Shown here: piece by piece, positions 31,719-40,210 of the stretch
Position numbering within the stretch: position 1 is the stretch's first letter
How the letters are laid out: each line of letters starts with the position of its first letter
Assembly: GCF_003660455.1 (NCBI RefSeq)
Contig: NZ_QZVR01000003.1
Coordinates: 1 to 64,000 of the forward strand
Direction: 5' to 3'
Source: Nocardioides ferulae
Lineage (GTDB): Bacteria > Actinomycetota > Actinomycetes > Propionibacteriales > Nocardioidaceae
DNA: 64,000 nt
Made by a program: the position numbers and the translations under genes
The notes under the pieces: model-generated
Databases searched by the model: none
Seen by the model: the letters and a program-made list of their open reading frames with translations, nothing else
Told to the model about the DNA's origin: nothing

Positions 31719-32795
31719 GTGACCTCCCCTCCACCCGGCCCGGCCGACACCGCCCACGCGATCTCCCCGGACTCGGGGGCGCACTGGGCCGAGCCCGGCG
31801 CCTGGCCGGTCGCCGACGGCATCCACCGGATCCCGCTGCCCCTGCCCATGGACGGGCTGAAGGCGGTCAACGTCTATGCCCTCGAGACCGAGAGCGGGCT
31901 GACCCTGGTCGACGGCGGCTGGGCGATCACCGAGGCCCGGCAGGCACTCGAGGCGGGCCTCGGCCGGATCGGGTTCACGGTCGGCGACATCCGGCACTTC
32001 CTGGTCACCCACGTGCACCGCGACCACTACACACTGGCCTCGGTGCTCGGGCGCGAGGTCGGCGCCACGGTCAGCCTCGGAGCCGGCGAGAAGCCGACCC
32101 TCGACTTCCTCAACACCGTCGACCTGGCCTCGGCCGACCCCACCGTCGCCGCGCTGGTCGCCGCCGGCGCCGGCCGCGTCGCCGAGAAGTGGAGCAAGCT
32201 GCACGACGGCCGGCTCCCCGATCGCGAGCACTGGCGCTACCCCGACACCTGGCTCGAGGGCGACCACGAGGTCGCCGTCGGGTCGCGCACCCTCGACGCC
32301 GTGCACACCCCCGGCCACACCCAGGGCCACTACGTGTTCGCCGAGCGGACCGCGGCGCTGCTGTTCTCCGGCGACCACGTGCTGCCGACGATCACCCCGT
32401 CGATCGGCTTCGAGACCCCGCCGGTGCAGCAGCCGCTGCGGGACTTCCTCGGCTCGCTGGCCAAGGTCCGGGCGCTGCCCGACCTCACCCTGCTGCCCGC
32501 CCACGGTCCGGTCGCGCCGTCCAGCCACACCCGCGTCGAGCAGCTGCTGGTGCACCACGACGAGCGGCTGCGGCTCTCGCTGGAGGCGCTCGCCCACGGC
32601 CCGCGCACGGCGTACGACGTCGCCGGCGAGCTGCCCTGGACGCGGCACGCGCACGCGTTCTCCTCGCTCGACCTGTTCAACGCGGCGCTGGCGTCGATGG
32701 AGACCAAGGCGCACCTGGAGCTGCTCGTGGCGCAGGGGCGGGCGGCGCGTGAGGTCACCCCCGACGGGGTGCTGTTCGCCGCGGTCAGCGGCTGA
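31719..32795 (+). CDS. Metallo-beta-lactamase-fold hydrolase
   Basis: 358 aa from a GTG. The metal motif HVHRDH lies in FLVTHVHRDHYTLASVLG, the next His in VHTPGHTQGHYVF, the Asp in LLFSGDHVLPTI and the last His in LLPAHGPVAPS, so a full two-metal site is present. The C-terminal 100 residues form the winged-helix-like domain of the LACTB2/glyoxalase II-like group. It probably cleaves a thioester or ester. The last 11 nt overlap the convergent GNAT gene. Confidence 0.88.
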   Translation: MTSPPPGPADTAHAISPDSGAHWAEPGAWPVADGIHRIPLPLPMDGLKAVNVYALETESGLTLVDGGWAITEARQALEAGLGRIGFTVGDIRHFLVTHVHRDHYTLASVLGREVGATVSLGAGEKPTLDFLNTVDLASADPTVAALVAAGAGRVAEKWSKLHDGRLPDREHWRYPDTWLEGDHEVAVGSRTLDAVHTPGHTQGHYVFAERTAALLFSGDHVLPTITPSIGFETPPVQQPLRDFLGSLAKVRALPDLTLLPAHGPVAPSSHTRVEQLLVHHDERLRLSLEALAHGPRTAYDVAGELPWTRHAHAFSSLDLFNAALASMETKAHLELLVAQGRAAREVTPDGVLFAAVSG

Positions 32796-33279
32796 GGCTG
32801 CCGGTGGACCTCCGCATCGGCACGTGCGGGATGTCGTCCTCGAGGTACTCCGGGCCGGTCTGCTCGAACCCGAACCCGGCGTACCAGCGGGCCAGCGGGC
32901 TCTGCGCGTCGAGCACCACGTCGCGGGCCGGGTCCAGCCGGGCGCACTCGGCCAGGGCGGCGTGCATCAGCCGGTCGGCCACGCCACGGCCGCGGTGGCT
33001 GGGGGCGAGCAGCACCCGGCCGATCCGCCAGAGCGTGCCGTCGTCGAGCAGCCGCAGGTAGCCGACCAGCCGCTCCTCGCCGGAGTCGTCGCCGGTGTCC
33101 TGGCCGGTGTCGTCGTCGGTGAGCAGCAGGTGCCGGGTGCCGCGCTCGGGGTCGCGGCCGTCGAGGTCGGGGTAGGGGCAGGCCTGCTCCACCACGAACA
33201 CCGCCTGCCGCAGCCGCCAGATCTCGTACGCCGTGCGGGCGTCGAGGTCGTCGAATCCGCAGACCCTCAGCTCACTCAC
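32785..33279 (-). CDS. GNAT acetyltransferase, ElaA-like
   Basis: 164 aa. IWRLRQAVFVVEQACPYPDLDG is the ElaA family hallmark and RVLLAPSHRGRGVADRLM is the acetyl-CoA-binding motif A. ElaA proteins are N-acyltransferases of unknown acceptor. A Asp/Gly-rich insertion (DDDTGQDTGDDSGEE) lies between strands. Its stop overlaps the end of the convergent metallo-hydrolase gene. Confidence 0.88.
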   Translation of the reverse strand: MSELRVCGFDDLDARTAYEIWRLRQAVFVVEQACPYPDLDGRDPERGTRHLLLTDDDTGQDTGDDSGEERLVGYLRLLDDGTLWRIGRVLLAPSHRGRGVADRLMHAALAECARLDPARDVVLDAQSPLARWYAGFGFEQTGPEYLEDDIPHVPMRRSTGSLSR

Positions 33280-33400
33280 GCAGGAACGCTAGCGCCAGAC
33301 GCCACGCCGCCCGCGCCTCGGGTGGACCACCTGTCCCCGGCCCCCCCACACGCCCACCCCCCGGCCGCCGACGGCGCTCGCGCTAGGGTGCGCCTGAACA

Positions 33401-33497
33401 GACAGGGGAGCACGTGGCCACCGGCCGGGCGTGCTGAGAGTGCGGAACCGCCGCAGACCCTCCGAACCTGATCCGGTTAGCACCGGCGAAGGGAGTC
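33401..33497 (+). ncRNA. TPP riboswitch (THI element)
   Basis: The conserved parts are all present: GGGGAGC at the start, GTGCTGAGAGTGCGG (CTGAGA at 33434-33439), CCGCAGACCC, and the second arm from GAACCTGATCCGG through GTTAGCACCGGCGAAGGGAG. The last block carries the Shine-Dalgarno of the downstream ATG at 33502, so thiamine pyrophosphate binding should hide the ribosome site. A -10 box TAGGGT at 33385-33390 lies just upstream. It controls the thiamine importer. Confidence 0.95.
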
Positions 33498-33501
33498 ACC
33501 G

Positions 33502-34605
33502 ATGCAGCGCATGCGCCCGTCCGTCGCCGCCACCCGCCGCTTGTCCGCGGTCGCGCTCACCGCGAGCCTGGCGCTCCTGGGAGCCTGCTCCACGATGGGC
33601 GAGGACGACCCGCCCGAGACGACGCCCGAGGGGAGCCCGGCCCCCGAACGGGTGGTGCTGGTCACCCACGACTCGTTCGCGCTGCCCAAGAAGCTGATCC
33701 GGGCGTTCGAGGCCGAGCACGGTCTGACCCTGGAGGTCCGCGCGAGCGGCGACGCCGGCACGCTGACCAACAAGCTGGTGCTCACCCAGGACAACCCCAC
33801 CGGCGACGTGGCCTTCGGGATCGACAACACCTTCGCCTCCCGCGCCGTCGAGGCCGACGTCTTCGCCGCCCTCGACGTGCAGCCGCCCTCCGGGGCCGAG
33901 CGGTTCGTGCTGCCCGGGGCCACGAACGACGACGGCGACCCGGTGCTCGCCCCCGTCGACCAGGCCAACGTGTGCGTCAACGTCGACGACACCTGGTTCG
34001 AGCGCGAGGGGCTGGCGCCGCCGGAGACGCTCGAGGACCTCGCCGACCCGGCGTACGAAGGGCTGTTCGTGACCCCGGGCGCGACCACCAGCTCGCCCGG
34101 CATGGCCTTCCTGCTGGCGACGATCGCCGAGTACGGCGAGGAGTGGCCCGACTACTGGGAGCGGCTGCTCGCGAACGGGGTGAAGATCACCGACGGCTGG
34201 TCGGACGCCTACCAGGTCGACTTCACCCAGGGCGGCGGCAAGGGCGACCGGCCGATCGTGCTCTCCTACGACTCCTCCCCGGCGTTCACCGTCGACGGCG
34301 ACCAGACCACCACCAGCGCGCTGCTCGACACCTGCTTCGCCCAGGTCGAGTACGCCGGGGTGCTGAGCGGGGCGGAGAACCCCGACGGCGCCCAGCAGGT
34401 GGTGCAGTGGCTGCTCGACGAGGACGTGCAGGCCGCGCTGCCCACCAGCATGTACGTCTTCCCGGTGGACTCCGGCGTGGAGCTGCCCGAGGACTGGGCG
34501 CGCTTCGCCGAGCAGCCGAGCGACCCGGCCACGGTCGACCCCGAGGAGATCACCGAGCGCCGCGACGAGTGGCTGCGCGAGTGGAGCGACCTGATCACGC
34601 GATGA
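33502..34605 (+). CDS. thiB: Thiamine ABC transporter, binding lipoprotein
   Basis: 367 aa. The signal peptide ends in the lipobox LLGACST (Cys about 29). The rest is a ThiB/TbpA-type binding protein: VVLVTHDSFALPKKLIRAFE, GDAGTLTNKLVLT, GDVAFGIDNTFASRAVE, FVTPGATTSSPGMAFLLA, VLSYDSSPAF. It captures thiamine or its phosphates outside the membrane. GGGAG six bases before the ATG is part of the riboswitch. Permease and ATPase genes follow. Confidence 0.93.
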   Translation: MQRMRPSVAATRRLSAVALTASLALLGACSTMGEDDPPETTPEGSPAPERVVLVTHDSFALPKKLIRAFEAEHGLTLEVRASGDAGTLTNKLVLTQDNPTGDVAFGIDNTFASRAVEADVFAALDVQPPSGAERFVLPGATNDDGDPVLAPVDQANVCVNVDDTWFEREGLAPPETLEDLADPAYEGLFVTPGATTSSPGMAFLLATIAEYGEEWPDYWERLLANGVKITDGWSDAYQVDFTQGGGKGDRPIVLSYDSSPAFTVDGDQTTTSALLDTCFAQVEYAGVLSGAENPDGAQQVVQWLLDEDVQAALPTSMYVFPVDSGVELPEDWARFAEQPSDPATVDPEEITERRDEWLREWSDLITR

Positions 34606-34647
34606 CCCGCCGATGACGCGCCGATCCAGCAGCGGGGGAGCGAGCCG

Positions 34648-36297
34648 GTGCTGAGCATGCCGGCCCGGCGGCTGCTGGCGCTGCTGGCGCTGGCCGCCGC
34701 GCCGGTGCTGGTGGTCGGGGTGTTCTTCGTGGTGCCGGTCGCCGGCATGCTGGCCCGGGGGGTCTGGCCCGACGGCGACTTCGCCCCGGGCGCCGTGCTC
34801 GAGGTGCTCGCCCGGCCGCGGACCGGACGGGTGCTGTGGTTCACGGTCTGGTCGGCGAGTGTCGCGACCGTGTGCGCGGTGCTGCTCGGCCTGCCCGCGG
34901 CGTACGCCCTGCACCGGCTGGAGTTCCCGCTGCGGCGGCTGCTGCGGGCGGCGCTGCTCGTGCCGTTCGTGCTGCCGACCGTGGTGGTCGGGGTGGCGTT
35001 CCGGCAACTGCTCGGCGAGGCCGGGCCGCTGGGCTTCCTCGGGCTCGACGGCACCCCGGTCGCGATCGTGGCCGGGCTGGTGTTCTTCAACGTCTCGGTG
35101 GTGATCCGCACCGTCGGGGGCGCCTGGGAGACGCTCGACCCGCGGCCGGCCGAGGCCGCCGCCGCGCTGGGGGCCACCCCCTGGCAGGTGCTGCGCACGG
35201 TCACCCTGCCCGCGCTGCGGCCGGCGATCGTCTCGGCGGCCACGGTAGTGTTCCTGTTCTGCGCGACGTCGTTCGGGGTGGTGCTCATCCTCGGCGGTCC
35301 GCGCTACGCCTCGGTCGAGAGCGAGATCTATCTGCTCACCACCAACCTGCTCGACCTGCCCGCCGCGGCCGCGCTGTCGCTGGTGCAGCTCTTCGCGGTG
35401 CTGGCGCTGCTCAGCGTGGCCGCCCGGTTGCGCGCGGTGCCCGACCCGACCGTGGCCAGGCTGGCGCCCCGTCCCCGGCGGCCCCGCGCCGGGGACTGGC
35501 CGCAGCTGGCCGGCACCGGGCTGCTGCTGGTCCTGGTGTCCGCGCCGATCGTGACGCTGGTGGTCGGCTCGCTGCGCGTCGACGGCGCCTGGGGCCTCGG
35601 CAACTACCGGGCGCTCGGCTCCGTAGGCTCCCGCGACGCGCTCGTGGTGCCGGTGACGGAGGCCCTGGAGATGTCGCTGCGTACCGCCGTCGACGCCACC
35701 GCGATGGCGCTGCTGGTGGGGCTCCTGGTCGCGCTGGTGGTGACCCGCCGCTCGCGTGGTCGCGCCGAGCGGCGGCTGCGCGGCCTCCTGGACGGCTTCT
35801 TCATGCTGCCGCTCGGGGTGTCCGCGGTGACCTTGGGCTTCGGCTTCCTGATCACGCTCGACCGGCCGCCGCTGGACCTGCGCGACGCGGGCCTGCTGGT
35901 GCCGATCGCGCAGGCGCTGGTGGCGCTGCCGCTGGTGGTGCGCACGCTGGTGCCGGTGCTCGCCGGCATCGACGACCGCCAGCGGCAGGCGGCGGCCTCG
36001 CTGGGTGCGGGGCCGCTGCGCACGCTCGTCACCGTCGACCTCCCGGTGACCTGGCGTCCGCTGCTGGCGGCCGCCGGCTTCGCGTTCGCCGCGTCGCTGG
36101 GGGAGTTCGGGGCGACCGCGTTCCTGGCCCGCGACGACCGGCCGACGCTGCCGGTGGTGATCTTCCGGCTGATCGGGCACCCGGGGGCGATGAACTACGG
36201 CATGGCGCTGGCGGCGTCGGTGGTGCTGGCCGCGACCACCACCGCGGTGATGCTGGCGGTCGAGCGGCTGCGGGTGCCCTCGGTGGGTGCGCTGTGA
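34648..36297 (+). CDS. thiP: Thiamine ABC transporter permease (fused two-domain)
   Basis: 549 aa from a GTG with GGGGGAG upstream. Two permease halves of about six helices each are fused, as in ThiP. Each has an EAA loop: EAAAALGATPWQVLRTVTLP in the first half and QAAASLGAGPLRTLVTVDLP in the second. Both contact the ThiQ ATPase. The linker between the halves is Pro/Arg-rich (LAPRPRRPRAGDWPQ). Confidence 0.93.
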   Translation: MLSMPARRLLALLALAAAPVLVVGVFFVVPVAGMLARGVWPDGDFAPGAVLEVLARPRTGRVLWFTVWSASVATVCAVLLGLPAAYALHRLEFPLRRLLRAALLVPFVLPTVVVGVAFRQLLGEAGPLGFLGLDGTPVAIVAGLVFFNVSVVIRTVGGAWETLDPRPAEAAAALGATPWQVLRTVTLPALRPAIVSAATVVFLFCATSFGVVLILGGPRYASVESEIYLLTTNLLDLPAAAALSLVQLFAVLALLSVAARLRAVPDPTVARLAPRPRRPRAGDWPQLAGTGLLLVLVSAPIVTLVVGSLRVDGAWGLGNYRALGSVGSRDALVVPVTEALEMSLRTAVDATAMALLVGLLVALVVTRRSRGRAERRLRGLLDGFFMLPLGVSAVTLGFGFLITLDRPPLDLRDAGLLVPIAQALVALPLVVRTLVPVLAGIDDRQRQAAASLGAGPLRTLVTVDLPVTWRPLLAAAGFAFAASLGEFGATAFLARDDRPTLPVVIFRLIGHPGAMNYGMALAASVVLAATTTAVMLAVERLRVPSVGAL

Positions 36298-36340
36298 GGT
36301 CGCGGCGTGATGATCTCCCGGTGAGTGGAGGTGAGGTGGG

Positions 36341-37360
36341 GTGCTGAGCCTGGAGCGGGTGGGCGTGGCGTTCGACGGGGTCCCGGCGGTCGTCGACGTC
36401 AGCCTCGACCTGCCCGACGGCCAGGTGCTGGCCGTGCTCGGGCCGTCCGGCTCCGGCAAGTCCACGCTGCTGCGGGCCGTCGCCGGCCTCGAGACCCCCG
36501 ACTCCGGGCGGATCAGCTGGGACGGCGCCGACGTCGCCGGCGTCCCCACGCATCGGCGTGGCTTCGCGCTGATGTTCCAGGACGGACAGCTGTTCAACCA
36601 CCTCACCGTGGCCCGCAACGTCGGCTACCCACTGCGGCTGCGCCGGGCCCCCCGGCGCGAGGCCCGGGTCGCGGAGCTGCTCGAGCTGGTCGGGCTGCCC
36701 GGCTACGCCGACCGGCTGCCCGCCACGCTCTCCGGGGGCGAACGACAGCGGGTCGCGCTGGCCCGGGCGCTCGCCGTCGAGCCGCGGCTGCTGCTGCTCG
36801 ACGAGCCGCTCTCGGCTCTCGACGCGGGCCTGCGCGAGCGGCTCGCCACCGACCTGCGCGAGATCCTGCGGACCGCTGGCACCACCGCGCTGATGGTCAC
36901 CCACGACCACGAGGAGGCGTTCACGGTCGCCGACCGGCTCGCGGTGATGCGCGCCGGCCGGTTGGTCCAGCACGGCGACATCGCCACGGTGTGGCGCTCC
37001 CCCGCCGACCCGGAGACGGCCCTGTTCCTCGGCTACGCCCGGGTGCTGCGCGGTGCCGCCGCCGAGCGGGTGCTGGCGGCGGCCGGCCTGCCCGCCGCGC
37101 CCGCGCTCGCCGTACGCCGGTCGGCGGTGACCGTGGCGCCCCCTGGGGCCGCGGGGGCGCTGACCGGCCGGTTGTCCGGCCGGCTGACCGGGGTGGTGCG
37201 CGCCGCCCGGGTCACCCCGGAGCAGGTGCGGCTGGTGGTCGACGTCGACGGTGTCGGCGAGCTCGACGCCGTCGCCTCGCTCGCCGCCCACCCCGGTCCG
37301 GGCGAGCGGGTGGACCTCGCCGTCGACGGCAGCCGGACCGCGCTGCTGCCGCGCGACTGA
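36341..37360 (+). CDS. thiQ: Thiamine ABC transporter ATPase with extended C-terminus
   Basis: 339 aa. Walker A GPSGSGKST, signature LSGGERQRVALARAL, Walker B LLLLDEPLSALDAG and switch His in VTHDHEEAF are intact. ThiQ proteins are usually about 230 aa; here a further 120 residues (from about 220) hold beta-rich sequence (LTGVVRAARVTPEQVRLVVD) like the TOBE regulatory domains of CysA/MalK-type ATPases. It energises ThiP. The context with ThiB, ThiP and the riboswitch makes thiamine the substrate. Confidence 0.92.
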   Translation: MLSLERVGVAFDGVPAVVDVSLDLPDGQVLAVLGPSGSGKSTLLRAVAGLETPDSGRISWDGADVAGVPTHRRGFALMFQDGQLFNHLTVARNVGYPLRLRRAPRREARVAELLELVGLPGYADRLPATLSGGERQRVALARALAVEPRLLLLDEPLSALDAGLRERLATDLREILRTAGTTALMVTHDHEEAFTVADRLAVMRAGRLVQHGDIATVWRSPADPETALFLGYARVLRGAAAERVLAAAGLPAAPALAVRRSAVTVAPPGAAGALTGRLSGRLTGVVRAARVTPEQVRLVVDVDGVGELDAVASLAAHPGPGERVDLAVDGSRTALLPRD

Positions 37361-37392
37361 CGCCCGGCGAGGCCGGCCGGTCGGCTCTTCCC

Positions 37393-37398
37393 TACACT
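37393..37398 (+). promoter_or_regulatory. -10 box TACACT of a leaderless promoter
   Basis: TACACT lies seven bases before the GTG at 37406, separating the PAP2 gene from the thiamine operon and predicting a leaderless mRNA. Confidence 0.5.
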
Positions 37399-37405
37399 GG
37401 CCCGC

Positions 37406-38446
37406 GTGTACCGCCGCGCCTACACCGTCATGATCGGCACGGCGGTGGTCATGGGGGCCTGGGCGGTCGCCACCGCCGCCTCGCTCGATCGGTGGCTCAT
37501 CGACCCCGAAGGCAGCTTCCTCGGCCCCTCCTGGCTGCGCCTCCCGCTGCTGCTGCTCGGCGCGGTGCTGCTCGACCTGTTGCCGCGCACCCTGTGGGAG
37601 TCGAAGCTGCACCCGAAGGCGATGCCGGCCGTGGTGCGGAGCCGGCTGCGCACCCACTGGAACCGCGACCGGCTGACGCTGGTCGGGCTCGGGGTGATCT
37701 GCTTCTACATCACCTACGTGAGCTACCGGAACCTCAAGTCGTTCCTGCCGTCGGTCATCGACACGATGTACGACCGCGAGCTGCACCTGCTCGACCGGGC
37801 GCTCTTCTTCGGCCACGACCCCGCCACCGTGCTGCACGGGCTGCTCGGCACCGAGGTGATCGCGTGGCCGCTGTCCTACATCTATCTGTGGTTCATCCCG
37901 ATGGTGCCGCTGGGCGTCACCGCCTGGATCGTCTGGACCCGCAACCTCTCCTACGGCTACTGGTTCGTCACCTCGCAGTGCCTGGCCTGGTCGCTGGGCA
38001 CGCTGTCCTACTACGCGCTGCCGACGCTCGGGCCCGGCCTGGAGTACCCCGCGCTCTACGTCGACCTGGCCCACACCCCGACCACGGACCTGATGAACTC
38101 GCTGGTCACCGACCGGCAGGAGGTGCTGCTCGGGATCGGCGAGATGCAGACCGTCGCCGGGTTCGCCAGCCTGCACACCGGCATCACGCTGCTGCTCGCG
38201 CTGATGGTGCAGTTCACCGTCCGCAACCGGATCGCCCGGTGGGCGGTGTGGATCAACTTCGCACTCACGATCGTGGCCACCTTGTACTTCGGCTGGCACT
38301 ACATCGCCGACGACGTCGCCGGCGTCGTCATCGCGCTGCTCGCCTTCTACATCGGCGGCCTCGCCACCGGCCAGAAGTTCGACCGGCACGGTCTGGCTTC
38401 GCACCCGACGACCACCACCGCGAAGATCCCCGTCGACCGGGACTGA
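37406..38446 (+). CDS. PAP2-superfamily membrane protein
   Basis: 346 aa with about seven membrane helices. Near the C-terminus are SLHTGITLLLALM and GWHYIADDVAGVVIA, matching the last two PAP2 phosphatase motifs (Ser-His and His...Asp). Large members of this type include Aur1-like inositol phosphorylceramide synthases and lipid phosphatidyl-inositol transferases of actinobacteria. It probably moves or removes a phosphate group of a membrane lipid on the outer face. The long N-terminal part (residues 1-120) is family-specific. Confidence 0.82.
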   Translation: MYRRAYTVMIGTAVVMGAWAVATAASLDRWLIDPEGSFLGPSWLRLPLLLLGAVLLDLLPRTLWESKLHPKAMPAVVRSRLRTHWNRDRLTLVGLGVICFYITYVSYRNLKSFLPSVIDTMYDRELHLLDRALFFGHDPATVLHGLLGTEVIAWPLSYIYLWFIPMVPLGVTAWIVWTRNLSYGYWFVTSQCLAWSLGTLSYYALPTLGPGLEYPALYVDLAHTPTTDLMNSLVTDRQEVLLGIGEMQTVAGFASLHTGITLLLALMVQFTVRNRIARWAVWINFALTIVATLYFGWHYIADDVAGVVIALLAFYIGGLATGQKFDRHGLASHPTTTTAKIPVDRD

Positions 38447-38523
38447 CGCAGGACGCGCGTCAGCGGCCTCAGTGAGCCACGCGGTGCGGTGCCGGGCCGG
38501 CGAACCGGTGGCCGCGACGGCTT

Positions 38524-38591
38524 GTAACGCGGTGTCCAGACAACTTCTGCGGCGTTGTGACACCGCAGAAGTTGGCTGGACACCGCGTTGC
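38524..38591. terminator. Long near-perfect hairpin between the PAP2 and NlpC genes
   Basis: 38526-38539 pairs with 38576-38589 (14 bp) and 38541-38552 with 38563-38574 (12 bp), separated only by one A/G mismatch, with a 10-nt loop and a few further pairs at the base. The 27-bp arm is far longer than a terminator needs. It lies about 78 nt after the PAP2 stop. Confidence 0.65.
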
Positions 38592-38594
38592 AGC

Positions 38595-38807
38595 TGGCCG
38601 CCACGCCGCGAGCTGGCGACGTCGAAGAATTACAATGATGTAGTTCGTCAAGGCGACACGCCGATGAGTTGCGGAAAATCTGGGGAATCTGTTCCCAATG
38701 TGACGAATGATCACTAACGTGACTTCTGAGGCCCCGGAGCGCAGTGGTGCGCACGGGGCCGGTGTGCGGCCGCACGGGTCGCCGGAGGCTGCGGAGAGGG
38801 CGACGAC
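38595..38807. promoter_or_regulatory. AT-richer leader of the NlpC/P60 gene
   Basis: About 210 bases with lower GC than the surroundings (for example AAGAATTACAATGATG and GTTCCCAATGTGACG), presumably promoter plus leader for the gene at 38808. Cell-wall hydrolase genes of this type are often under a c-di-AMP riboswitch; I looked for its conserved core and did not see it. Confidence 0.35.
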
Positions 38808-40142
38808 GTGCGACTGCGACGGGGTGCGGCGAGCGTGACGGCACTCGGGCTCATCGCCGGCGGGCTGGCGGTCCAGGCAGGGGTGTTCGGCGCGATCGCC
38901 GACCCCGGGTCGAACGACCCGGCTCCCAGCCGCGCCGAGGTCCGCGACGCCCGCGCCGACGCCGTGGCGGCCGCGGACGACGTCGAGGCCGTGCAGGCCC
39001 AGCTGGTGCTGGCCAACCAGCGGCTGCAGGCCGCCTCGATCGCCGCCGCCCAGGCCGCGGAGGCCTACAACGGTGCCCGGTGGGAGGCCCGCCAGGCGCG
39101 GCGGGCCGCGACCGCCGCCGAGCGAGCCGCCGGCGCCGCCGCCGGTGACGTCGAGCGCCAGCAGGACGCGTACGCCGACGCCCTCGTCACGTCGTACCAG
39201 ACTTCGCCCGGCCTGGCCGGCCTCTCGTCGCTGACGCGCGCCGACGGGATCTCCGACGCTCTGGAGCGGCTGGCCACGATGCGCACCGCCGAGGACGCCC
39301 TCGACGGCAACTACGACGAGTTCCGGGCCGCCGCCGTGCTCGCCGAGGTCTCGCTCGAGCAGGCCGCGGAGGCCCGCGAGGAGGCCGAGCGGGCGGCGAG
39401 CCGGGCTCGTGCGGCGCGCGACGCCGCCGCGGCCGCGGCCGATGCGGCAGCCGGTGAGGCGAGCGTGGTCGCCGCCGAGAAGGACGCCCTGATCGCCCGG
39501 CTCGCCCAACTGCAGGACATCAGCGTGGCCCTGGCCGAGCGGCGGCAGAGCGCGCTGGAGGCGCAGGCCGCCGAGGCCGCGGCGGCGGCCGCCCAGGCCG
39601 AGGCGGAGCAGCAGCAGGCGCAGCCAGACGATCAGGACAGCGAGCCCGAGCAGCAGGCGCAGCCAGACGGTCAGGACAGCGAGAACGAGCCCTCCCAGGA
39701 GCCCTCCCAGGAGCCGGCACAGGCCCCCGAGCCGGCTCCCGCCCCGGAGCCCCAGCCGCAGCCGGCACCCGCACCCGGCGCCGGTGCGCCGGCGGCGATC
39801 GCGTTCGCCCGCGCCCAACTCGGCGAGCCCTACCGCTGGGCCGCCGCCGGCCCGGCGGCGTGGGACTGCTCCGGCCTGACCATGGGTGCCTGGGCCGTCG
39901 GCGGCAAGGGCCTGCCGCACTACTCGGTCGCGCAGTACGAGCAGTCGACGCCGATCGGCGCGGGCGACCTGCGCCCCGGAGACCTGGTGTTCTGGGGGTC
40001 CTCGAGCAGTCCCTCCTCGATCTACCACGTGGCGCTCTACGTCGGTGGCGGCCGGATCATCCACGCCCCGCGCACCGGTCGCCCGGTGACCGAGGAGTCG
40101 ATGTACTACTGGATCCCGCCGAACTTCCACGCCCGCCCCTGA
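38808..40142 (+). CDS. Secreted NlpC/P60 peptidoglycan hydrolase
   Basis: 444 aa from a GTG with GAGAGGG upstream. The signal peptide covers about residues 1-30. Residues about 35-265 are Ala/Glu/Arg-rich coiled coil, as in RipA-like hydrolases. A repeated Gln/Asp/Pro linker follows (two copies of QQAQPDxQDSE). The catalytic NlpC/P60 domain covers the last 115 residues: Cys in AWDCSGLTMGAW, His in IYHVALYVGGGRIIHAP. It cleaves D-Glu-mDAP type bonds in stem peptides, probably at division or for daughter-cell separation, with the coiled coil binding a regulator. Confidence 0.9.
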   Translation: MRLRRGAASVTALGLIAGGLAVQAGVFGAIADPGSNDPAPSRAEVRDARADAVAAADDVEAVQAQLVLANQRLQAASIAAAQAAEAYNGARWEARQARRAATAAERAAGAAAGDVERQQDAYADALVTSYQTSPGLAGLSSLTRADGISDALERLATMRTAEDALDGNYDEFRAAAVLAEVSLEQAAEAREEAERAASRARAARDAAAAAADAAAGEASVVAAEKDALIARLAQLQDISVALAERRQSALEAQAAEAAAAAAQAEAEQQQAQPDDQDSEPEQQAQPDGQDSENEPSQEPSQEPAQAPEPAPAPEPQPQPAPAPGAGAPAAIAFARAQLGEPYRWAAAGPAAWDCSGLTMGAWAVGGKGLPHYSVAQYEQSTPIGAGDLRPGDLVFWGSSSSPSSIYHVALYVGGGRIIHAPRTGRPVTEESMYYWIPPNFHARP

Positions 40143-40210
40143 CCGCGGAGCGCTCCAGACCACACGGCGGCCCCGGCGTGGCGGCACCCGCGGATGGGTA
40201 TTCGAGGGGC

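Noticed and set aside
33496..36618. A 1040-codon open frame on the minus strand through the thiamine operon
   Set aside because: It is antisense to three well-defined genes, consists of low-complexity Arg/Gln/His/Gly sequence, and reflects the lack of stops in high-GC DNA. The same holds for other long antisense frames such as 45377-48718, 53430-55628 and 36029-38563.
38595..38807. c-di-AMP riboswitch before the NlpC/P60 gene
   Set aside because: Expected in such places, but the conserved core sequence is not seen in the leader.
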